DNA of 9,480 bases from contig JBKCNM010000070.1 in the NCBI GenBank assembly GCA_046297395.1, positions 1-9,480 of the forward strand. Direction: 5' to 3'. The position numbers were made by a program, and so were the translations under genes. Shown here in pieces: positions 1 to 5,790 of this stretch (positions are counted from its first letter, which is position 1; the number at the start of each line of letters is the position of its first letter). The stretch comes from JBEICQ01 sp046297395 (GTDB taxonomy: Bacteria; Bacteroidota; Bacteroidia; UBA4408). Under the pieces are notes generated by a model. It was not told where the DNA came from. It ran no database searches and was given only the letters and a program-made list of their open reading frames with translations.

Positions 1-249
1 GTGCTGGTAAAAAATGCCGAAGGATATTTTTTCAGCGCAGATGGAGAGAAGAACGACAGCATCACTGCCAACCGCAAAAAGATTGGCACTTGGGAAATTT
101 TTACCATTCATCGCTACGGTGGAGATACCATTGCCTTAGAATCATACCATGGAAAGTTCGTGCATGTGCAGGACAAAAACCCATCTTGTCTGCGTGCCGT
201 CGGCGATCAAGCCGGTAAACAGGAAAAGTTTCTATTGGAAAACCCCTAA
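1..249 (+). CDS. C-terminal fragment of a fascin-like beta-trefoil protein (5' end outside window)
   Basis: The frame is open from the first base to a TAA at 247-249 and gives 82 residues. The GTG at position 1 is probably an internal valine codon, not a start. Two trefoil-type repeats can be seen. The first has GYFFSADG (residues 8-15), then TANRKKIGTWEIFTI (22-36). The second has ALESYHGKFVHV (45-56), then CLRAVGDQAGKQEKFLL (63-79). The pattern G-[KY]-[FY]-x-x-A ... ANR-x-x-x-G-x-WE-x-F-x-[IL] is that of fascin-like (actin-crosslinking) beta-trefoil domains. A full trefoil has three lobes, so at least one more lobe, and perhaps a catalytic or secretion domain, should lie upstream of the window. 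In bacteria such domains often act as carbohydrate-binding or adhesive modules; the role here is unknown. The gene faces the skp operon tail to tail. Confidence 0.75.
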   Translation: MLVKNAEGYFFSADGEKNDSITANRKKIGTWEIFTIHRYGGDTIALESYHGKFVHVQDKNPSCLRAVGDQAGKQEKFLLENP

Positions 250-280
250 AAAAAATAAACGCACACTATTTTACCCCGAC

Positions 281-303
281 TTAGAGAAAACATAATTCTC
301 TGA
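281..303. terminator. Weak hairpin between convergent genes
   Basis: An 8-bp imperfect inverted repeat (281-288 with 296-303, one G-T pair, 7-nt loop) lies between the stop of the trefoil gene (249) and the stop of the last skp gene (324). Its position suits a terminator shared by both strands. It is AT-rich and has no T-run directly after it in either direction, so the call rests on position and symmetry only. Confidence 0.25.
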
Positions 304-323
304 ATAAGCAGGTGAGGAAGGGA

Positions 324-878
324 TTATTTCTTGGGAGCAGGAGCGGCTTCTTTTGAAGGAGCAGCATCAGCTGACAGGCCCAGCTTTTTCTTTACCAAGG
401 GCATGATGTCGTCAGCGGGGTCATTGTAAAGCACATATCCTGAGCTCGTATCCAGCACTTGTTTATACCCGTTTTCTTTCGCCACTTCTTCAATCGATTT
501 TTTAGCCTTTTTAATCATTGGCTCAAGCAGTTCGTTTTGTTTTTTCTGAAGAGATTCCTGCGCTGTTTGCTGAAAATTCTTGATGCGTTCTTCCAAATCG
601 GCCAGTTCTTTTTGCTTGTCCAATTTAACCGGTTCGGTCATCAGGGCTTCTTTCGATTGGTAATCGGAAACCTTGTTTTCATATTCGGAAGACATGGTTT
701 TCATCTGCCCGTCAAGTTGCTTGGCATATTCCTGAATATCAGTTTCTGCTTTTTTTCTTTCAGGCATCAGCAAGAGCAAGTCGTTAAGGTTTACATACCC
801 TGTTTTTTGTGCCATAGTGGGCAAACTAAAAATCATGCCTGAGAGCAACAAGGCAGCCGCAAAAATCTTTTTCATCAT
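324..878 (-). CDS. skp: OmpH/Skp family periplasmic chaperone, paralogue B
   Basis: The 184-residue product has a Sec signal peptide (residues about 1-23: MMKK, a hydrophobic core, then TMA before QK). The start of the mature protein is GYVNLNDLLLLMPERKKAE, the beta-strand and helix opening typical of OmpH/Skp. A long Lys/Glu/Gln-rich helical region (about 42-135) matches the coiled-coil arms of Skp. The segment VAKENGYKQVLDTSSGYVLY (132-151) returns to the small beta body, followed by NDPADDI. A short Ala/Pro/Lys tail (about 168-184) ends the protein. Skp trimers hold unfolded outer-membrane proteins in the periplasm for delivery to BamA, which fits the place of this gene last in the uppS-bamA-skp-skp operon, 51 bp after its paralogue. 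Two ATGs are adjacent (876-878 and 873-875), so the start could be one codon later. No clear Shine-Dalgarno sequence is visible, as is usual in Bacteroidota. Confidence 0.88.
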   Translation of the reverse strand: MMKKIFAAALLLSGMIFSLPTMAQKTGYVNLNDLLLLMPERKKAETDIQEYAKQLDGQMKTMSSEYENKVSDYQSKEALMTEPVKLDKQKELADLEERIKNFQQTAQESLQKKQNELLEPMIKKAKKSIEEVAKENGYKQVLDTSSGYVLYNDPADDIMPLVKKKLGLSADAAPSKEAAPAPKK

Positions 879-914
879 CTTGAATGGTTATTTTGAAGGT
901 GCGAATATAAGCAG

Positions 915-929
915 CAGGACATTATCCTG
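915..929. other. Small hairpin at the junction of the two skp genes
   Basis: A 5-bp stem (CAGGA at 915-919, TCCTG at 925-929, 5-nt loop) lies just past the stop codon of the upstream skp gene (TAA complement at 930-932). In the direction of transcription (minus) no T-run follows, so it is unlikely to be a full terminator. It could be an mRNA processing or stability element that adjusts the ratio of the two chaperones, or chance. Confidence 0.2.
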
Positions 930-1535
930 TTATTTTTTATCGGAAGGAGGAGTACCGGCACCGGCAGGTTTTCCACCTTCAGTTGAACCTCCTTTGGCTC
1001 CTGCAGCGCCTGAGCGATTTCCTTTTTTGTAACCCATACCTACCAAAATATCATCGCTTTTGTCGTATTTGGGATTGGCGTAAAGCATGCTTAAATCGCT
1101 TGATTTATCGAATATCACTGCATAGTTCCCTTTCTCTGCAAGGGCTTTGATGGCATTGTAGATTTTGTCCTGAATGGGTTTTACCAACTCCTGGCGTTTT
1201 TTAAAAAGATCGCCATCCACACCAAAACGCTGCTTTTGAAGGTCTTTGGCTTCCTTTTCTTTGGCAATAATCTCGTTTTCACGCTTTTTCTTCATCTCAT
1301 CAGTAAGCAAGATCGACTCAGCCTGAAAGGCTCTGTACATTTTATCGATTTCGGCATACCGGGCTTCAATTTCTTTCTGCCATTGCACCGACATATTGTC
1401 TATTTGGGACTGGGCAGATTTGTATTCAGGCACATTGCTGAGAATATACTCGGTTTCTACATATGCATATTTTTGAGCAGATGCACTTAGGGTAAACAGA
1501 AAAACCGTTGCTGCTATGCTGATGAGCTTTTTCAT
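930..1535 (-). CDS. skp: OmpH/Skp family periplasmic chaperone, paralogue A
   Basis: The 201-residue product starts with a clear signal peptide (MKKLISIAATVFLFTLSASA, residues 1-20, with A-S-A before QK). The mature protein opens with KYAYVETEYILSNVPEYKSA, the OmpH/Skp signature strand and helix. A charged, probably coiled-coil region follows (about 38-133), then EKGNYAVIFDKSSDLSMLYA (about 134-153) and DDILVGMGY, the C-terminal part of the body domain. The last 30 residues (about 171-201) are a low-complexity Gly/Ala/Ser/Pro tail that the other paralogue lacks. It is encoded 46 bp after bamA and was presumably co-transcribed with it. Skp-like proteins keep outer-membrane proteins unfolded and soluble on the way to the BAM complex. 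The two paralogues differ in sequence and tail, so they look diverged and not recently duplicated. Confidence 0.9.
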   Translation of the reverse strand: MKKLISIAATVFLFTLSASAQKYAYVETEYILSNVPEYKSAQSQIDNMSVQWQKEIEARYAEIDKMYRAFQAESILLTDEMKKKRENEIIAKEKEAKDLQKQRFGVDGDLFKKRQELVKPIQDKIYNAIKALAEKGNYAVIFDKSSDLSMLYANPKYDKSDDILVGMGYKKGNRSGAAGAKGGSTEGGKPAGAGTPPSDKK

Positions 1536-1581
1536 ACCATGTGTATTGAAGCGATGAAGTTACCTAAAAATTGTGCCAAAG

Positions 1582-4137
1582 TTATAAGTCCCCCACATTG
1601 GCGCCAATGGTAAACTGAAAATGCCCTTTGCCGGCACCATTGTTGGGAGTTCCCCATGGATTGTCGAATCCCCATCCGTAATCGAGGCCCAGGAGACCAA
1701 ACATGGGCAGAAACACCCTGAGTCCAACGCCTGCGCACCTTGCAACCTGAAAGGGATTTAATTTGCCAACCTTCATCCATGAGTTCCCGGCCTCTGCAAA
1801 GGCAAGGGCAAAAATGGTGGCCGAGGGATTCAGAGAAATTGGGTATCTCAATTCCATCACATATTTTACAATGGAGGCACCCCCAATCACCCTGGGTGGA
1901 TTTTTTGTATTGTCAGGCTCAGTGGCTTCTCCGGCATTCTGAAAACCTCTGAGGGCAATGATTTCACGGCCATCCAGGGCAAAGCCAACCAAGCCGCTGC
2001 CTCCCAGCCAGAATCGTTCAAAGGGCACGCTTCCCAGCTTTGAATTGTAAGAGCCCAGGATACCCAGCCCAGCCCTGAAGTTGAGGACCAGCTTGTCGGC
2101 AAGTTCTGTAAAAAAGGAAGTCGAGACTTTCCATTTGTAGTATTCCACAAATTTTGGTGAGATGCTCTCGGAATTGTAGTAGGAAGACGATTCCCCGTTT
2201 TCTGCATCAGTTCGGAAGAAAGAGTAGGGCGGGGTAATCTGAAGCGTGGTGGAAACAGAAGATCCTGAGCGAGGAAAGATTGGGGCATCAACAGATGACC
2301 TGGATAAATTGATTTTGTAAGTGAAGTTCAAAAACACCCCATTGCTTACAGGGAAGTTGATTCCGGTATTAAAATTTTTCAGGTAATAGCGCTGAAAAGC
2401 AACTTCCTGGTAGAGTTGAAAATAATCATCCGGGATTTGTAGTCTCCGCCCCAAACCCGTGCTCACACCGGTAACTGTGAGGAGCTGCAGTGAGGGGTCT
2501 GACAGCCCAAGTCCGAGAGGATTTTGACGGGTATGATAAATGGAAAAACTAAATGAGTTGGGTTTTTTGCCACCCAGCCAGGGCTCAATAAATGAAGCGG
2601 TATAATTCTGAAAGGCTCTTCCGGTGGATTGCGCCCTTAGCGTCAGACTCTGACCATCGCCTGCAGGCAAAGGTTTCCATGCATCCCGCTTAAACAGGTT
2701 TCGGGCTGAGAAATTATTGAAAGACAAGCCCAAGGTTCCAATGAGCGCCCTTTGTCCCCAACCTGCAGAAAGCTCTACCTGATCGCTGGGTTTTTCTTCA
2801 ACAATGTATTCGATATCAACAGTTCCATCTGCCGGATTGGGCTTGGGATTGACGCCGAGTTTTTGTTCGTCAAAATACCTTAACTGAGCCAACTCGCGTT
2901 GGGTACGCATGATGTCGCTGCGGTTAAAAAGCTGTCCGGGACGCGTACGAATTTCACGCATAATCACACGGTCGTTTGTTTTGGTATTTCCGGTTACAGT
3001 TACCTTGTTGATGCGCGCTTGTTTGCCTTCATATACATGCAACTCAATATCGATGGAATCGTTCTCTACAAGCACCTCTGTAGGCACTACCTGGAAGAAA
3101 AGATACCCATCGTCCATATACAAACTGGAAACATCCCGTCCATCCTGACTTCCCGTCAGTCGCTGGTCGAGCAATGATTGATTAAAAATATCTCCCTTCT
3201 TAATCCCCAGAATGGATGATAACTCGGGTGAAGTATATTTTGCATTCCCTATCCAGGTGAGGTTGCGGAAATAATACTTGTTTCCTTCATTGATCTGAAT
3301 ATCCAAATCCACATATCCTTTTCCTGCTTTGTAAACACTGTCTTTTACAATCGCCGCATCGCGATAACCCTTTGCATTGTATTTTTCGATGATTTTCTGT
3401 TTGTCTTTTTCAAGGTTCTCTTCAATATATTTTGATTGCTTGAAAATATTCCACCAGCGATATTCCTTGGTGTCTTTCATATACCTGCGCAAGCGTGCTT
3501 TGTTGATGTTTGAGTTGCCGGTGAAATTAATCTTGCGTATCCGCACTTTTTTGTTTTTCCTTATGTCGATGTAAAGAATTACATCGTTGAGTGCAGTGGT
3601 ATCTTTTACTTCCTTGATAGCTACCTCGGCATCGAGGTATCCCTTGTCCACAAAAAAATCGGTGATTTTGTTACGGGTACTTACAATAAGATTCTCCGTA
3701 ACAATCTTCCCTTTCATCAGTTTGATTTTTTCACGGATATCGTCTGCCATTCCTTTTTTTACCCCGCTGATGCGGAACTTGGAGAGCCTGGGTCTTTCCT
3801 CAACTAAAATTTTCAGAAAAATGATATTTCCCTTTTTTTCTGTAGCCACGATGGCCACATCCGAAAAAAGATTGAGGTCCCACAGGTTCTCTATCGCCTG
3901 ATTGATGGCATCTCCGGGGATGTCAATTACCTGCCCAACCACAAGGTCGGAGGTAGATATCAATACCGATTTGTCCAGAAAGTCAGTGCCTTCAACAACG
4001 ATTCCTCCAATTTCATATTCCGAAGGGTTGTTATAATCGAGTGAAATGCCTTCGGTGTTGATGATGTTTTGCGCGCAGACAAATCCTGCTGAAAACATGA
4101 TTTGCAGGAAGAAAAGGAAGATAAGTTTGCTACGCAT
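1582..4137 (-). CDS. bamA: BamA, outer-membrane protein assembly factor (Omp85 family)
   Basis: BamA is the core insertase that folds beta-barrel proteins into the outer membrane. The 851-residue product has a signal peptide (about 1-22, ending V-C-A before QN). Five POTRA-like repeats follow at about 42-115, 116-195, 196-285, 286-371 and 372-448; repeat features include VRIRKINFTGNSN (198-210) and INKVTVTGNTKTND (376-389). The transmembrane barrel runs from about 452 to 851. The Omp85 loop-6 motif is present as LRGF (729-732), close to the VRGF of model BamA proteins, and the last strand is FQFTIGANV. The length fits the family; enteric BamA is about 800 residues. The protein ends in GDL after the last strand and not in the usual terminal aromatic residue. 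The ATG (4135-4137) lies inside the end of uppS, an 8-bp overlap that suggests coupled translation. The two skp genes follow it directly. Confidence 0.96.
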   Translation of the reverse strand: MRSKLIFLFFLQIMFSAGFVCAQNIINTEGISLDYNNPSEYEIGGIVVEGTDFLDKSVLISTSDLVVGQVIDIPGDAINQAIENLWDLNLFSDVAIVATEKKGNIIFLKILVEERPRLSKFRISGVKKGMADDIREKIKLMKGKIVTENLIVSTRNKITDFFVDKGYLDAEVAIKEVKDTTALNDVILYIDIRKNKKVRIRKINFTGNSNINKARLRRYMKDTKEYRWWNIFKQSKYIEENLEKDKQKIIEKYNAKGYRDAAIVKDSVYKAGKGYVDLDIQINEGNKYYFRNLTWIGNAKYTSPELSSILGIKKGDIFNQSLLDQRLTGSQDGRDVSSLYMDDGYLFFQVVPTEVLVENDSIDIELHVYEGKQARINKVTVTGNTKTNDRVIMREIRTRPGQLFNRSDIMRTQRELAQLRYFDEQKLGVNPKPNPADGTVDIEYIVEEKPSDQVELSAGWGQRALIGTLGLSFNNFSARNLFKRDAWKPLPAGDGQSLTLRAQSTGRAFQNYTASFIEPWLGGKKPNSFSFSIYHTRQNPLGLGLSDPSLQLLTVTGVSTGLGRRLQIPDDYFQLYQEVAFQRYYLKNFNTGINFPVSNGVFLNFTYKINLSRSSVDAPIFPRSGSSVSTTLQITPPYSFFRTDAENGESSSYYNSESISPKFVEYYKWKVSTSFFTELADKLVLNFRAGLGILGSYNSKLGSVPFERFWLGGSGLVGFALDGREIIALRGFQNAGEATEPDNTKNPPRVIGGASIVKYVMELRYPISLNPSATIFALAFAEAGNSWMKVGKLNPFQVARCAGVGLRVFLPMFGLLGLDYGWGFDNPWGTPNNGAGKGHFQFTIGANVGDL

Positions 4138-4882
4138 CTTCAGAATTTAATTGCTCGGTGGTCATTCCAAAACGACGTTCTCTGCCCTGATAATCAACAA
4201 TGGCATCCATAAAGTCTTGTCGATGGAACTCCGGCCATAACTTATCGGTAAAGTAAAGTTCTGCATAGGCCAGTTGCCAGAGCAGAAAATTGCTGATGCG
4301 GTGCTCACCGCTTGTGCGAATCATCAATTCCGGATCGGGTATCTCATGAGTGTAAAGATGTTCATGAATCATGTCTTCTGTGATATCCTTGGGATGGCAT
4401 TCTCCGGAAGACACCCTGGCAGCAATCTTTTGCACAGCATCTGCGATTTCAGCTTTTGAACTGTAGCTGAGCGCAAGCACCAGGTTGAGGCGATTGTTGC
4501 CTGCCGTTTGACTAATGGTTTGGGCCAATTCCCGCTGGCATTCCTCGGGAAGCAGATGCAGTCGCCCGATTGCATGCAGTCGGATACTGTTTTTGTTGAG
4601 TGTGGGCAATTCGCTGTGCAGGGTTTTCACCAACAGGGTCATCAGTGCATCAATCTCTTCTTTGGGTCGGTTCCAGTTTTCAGTAGAAAACGCATAAAGT
4701 GTTAGGTATTCAATGCCCAGTTCGGCGGCTGCTTCAGTGCATTCGCGAACTGATTTCACACCATGCTGGTGTCCGAACACCCTTTCCTCTCCCTGTTTTT
4801 TGGCCCATCGCCCGTTCCCGTCCATGATGATGGCCACATGACGGGGAAGTTTATCAGGGATGATGCGCGGATCGATTGACAT
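4130..4882 (-). CDS. uppS: Undecaprenyl diphosphate synthase (cis-prenyltransferase)
   Basis: UppS condenses isopentenyl diphosphate onto farnesyl diphosphate to make the C55 carrier lipid used for peptidoglycan and other surface glycans. The 250-residue product matches the family over its whole length (E. coli about 253). Visible motifs are MDGNGRWAKK (20-29, with the Mg-binding Asp21), RVFGHQHG (34-41), STENWNRP (66-73) and IRTSGEHRISNFLLW (188-202, diphosphate-binding Arg189 and Arg195), then AYAELYFTDKLWPEF (205-219). The start at 4880-4882 (MSIDPRIIP) was chosen because it gives the normal family length. An in-frame ATG at 4960 would add 26 residues unlike the family and would absorb most of the promoter region. 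This is the first gene of the envelope operon; its stop TAG (4130-4132) lies inside the bamA start region. Confidence 0.96.
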   Translation of the reverse strand: MSIDPRIIPDKLPRHVAIIMDGNGRWAKKQGEERVFGHQHGVKSVRECTEAAAELGIEYLTLYAFSTENWNRPKEEIDALMTLLVKTLHSELPTLNKNSIRLHAIGRLHLLPEECQRELAQTISQTAGNNRLNLVLALSYSSKAEIADAVQKIAARVSSGECHPKDITEDMIHEHLYTHEIPDPELMIRTSGEHRISNFLLWQLAYAELYFTDKLWPEFHRQDFMDAIVDYQGRERRFGMTTEQLNSEDA

Positions 4883-4888
4883 AAGCTG

Positions 4889-4896
4889 CAAAAATA
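4889..4896 (-). promoter_or_regulatory. uppS: Possible -7 box for the uppS-bamA-skp operon
   Basis: Read on the minus strand, this is TATTTTTG, a full match to the Bacteroidota -7 consensus TAnnTTTG. It lies only 6 bp before the chosen uppS start, which would give an almost leaderless mRNA. No TTG is found 17-23 bp further upstream as a -33 element. It is the only full match on this strand in the 152-bp divergent gap, but it is short and AT-rich, so chance is quite possible. Confidence 0.3.
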
Positions 4897-4991
4897 TAAA
4901 AACCACTCTTATATGCCCTGCTTCTCTGCGATATTTGGGCAAATGCGGGACTTTTATCAAATTTTAAAAGCCCCAATGAATGAGCCTTCTG

Positions 4992-5019
4992 TTGGTCAAT
5001 CCTCGATTTGCTACATTTG
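4992..5019 (+). promoter_or_regulatory. fabG: Bacteroidota-type promoter of fabG
   Basis: TTG at 4992-4994 and TACATTTG at 5012-5019 match the -33 TTG and -7 TAnnTTTG elements known from Flavobacterium and Bacteroides, with a 17-bp spacer, which is within the accepted range. Transcription would start near 5023-5026 and give a leader of about 10 nt before the ATG at 5035. No Shine-Dalgarno sequence is seen in that leader. A second, in-frame TTG start at 5008 would place the coding region across the -7 box, which argues against it. Confidence 0.6.
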
Positions 5020-5034
5020 GGGCAAAACAACAAG

Positions 5035-5781
5035 ATGAAACTACTGCATAACAAAGTATCCCTCATTACCGGAGCCTCCAGGGGTATTGGCAAAGGCATC
5101 GTGCTGAAGTTCGCCGAACAGGGCTCAAACATCGCATTTACTTTTCACTCAAGTGTTGAGAAGGCAAGGGAACTGGAAAATGAACTCTCTCAATTTGGAA
5201 TCAAAGCCAAGGGTTACCAAAGTGATGCCGCCGATTTTGGGGCTTCCGAGGAACTCATCAACAAGGTAGTTGCTGACTTTGGAACGGTGGATGTGGCAGT
5301 AAACAATGCAGGCATCACCCGCGATGGTTTGCTCATGCGCATGACCGAGGAACAGTTTGACGAAGTAATTCGAACCAACCTTAAATCGGTTTTCAATATC
5401 ACAAAAGCCCTTCAGCGTCCTATGCTCAAGGCCCGCAAAGGAAGCATCATCAACCTGAGTTCGGTAGTGGGCGTGAAAGGCAATGCAGGCCAGTCCAATT
5501 ACGCTGCCTCCAAAGCCGGAATCATTGGCTTTACCAAATCTGTAGCCCTCGAACTGGGTTCCCGGAATATCCGCTGCAATGCCATTGCCCCGGGTTTTAT
5601 CGAAACAGAAATGACCGGCGCACTGGATGAAAAAACAGTGCAATCCTGGCGCGACAGCATTCCGCTGAAACGCGGAGGAACGCCTGAGGATGTGGCAAAC
5701 CTGGCGCTCTTCCTCGCATCGGATTTAAGTGCCTATATCACCGGACAAACCATCCATGTGTGTGGTGGCATGTTAACCTGA
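5035..5781 (+). CDS. fabG: 3-oxoacyl-ACP reductase (SDR family)
   Basis: FabG reduces 3-oxoacyl-ACP to 3-hydroxyacyl-ACP with NADPH in type II fatty-acid synthesis. The 248-residue product is a complete classical short-chain dehydrogenase. It has the dinucleotide motif TGASRGIG (12-19), D64 in the usual adenine-binding area, NNAG (90-93) and the catalytic tetrad N115, S143, Y156 and K160 (the last two in YAASK). The stretch LRGGTPEDVANLALFLAS seen in FabG is present here as KRGGTPEDVANLALFLAS (212-229), and the segment ITRDGLLMRM (94-103) is the substrate-loop signature of FabG proper. The C-terminus reads HVCGGMLT where many FabGs have VDGGM, so the Asp is replaced by Cys. The start at 5035 is preferred over an upstream TTG because it fits the family N-terminus and leaves the promoter outside the gene. 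No acpP, fabD or fabF is adjacent, so a stand-alone role or a related SDR activity cannot be excluded. Confidence 0.88.
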   Translation: MKLLHNKVSLITGASRGIGKGIVLKFAEQGSNIAFTFHSSVEKARELENELSQFGIKAKGYQSDAADFGASEELINKVVADFGTVDVAVNNAGITRDGLLMRMTEEQFDEVIRTNLKSVFNITKALQRPMLKARKGSIINLSSVVGVKGNAGQSNYAASKAGIIGFTKSVALELGSRNIRCNAIAPGFIETEMTGALDEKTVQSWRDSIPLKRGGTPEDVANLALFLASDLSAYITGQTIHVCGGMLT

Positions 5782-5790
5782 TCCATCTGC

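Noticed and set aside
459..842. Plus-strand 127-codon ORF antisense to an skp gene
   Set aside because: It is Phe-rich, which is the mirror of the Lys/Glu-rich coiled coil on the other strand.
1532..1780. Minus-strand ORFs overlapping the 3' end of bamA in other frames
   Set aside because: They are out-of-frame shadows of bamA; the only point of interest is that one of them gives the alternative BamA end described in the findings.
4883..4960. Longer uppS start at the ATG at 4958-4960
   Set aside because: The added 26 residues do not resemble the UppS N-terminus, and the 4882 start gives the normal family length.
5008..5034. TTG start 27 bp upstream for fabG
   Set aside because: It would put coding sequence over the -7 promoter box and add residues that FabG proteins lack.
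5149..5643. Minus-strand 164-codon ORF inside fabG
   Set aside because: It lies wholly antisense to a gene with complete SDR motifs and has no recognisable domain.
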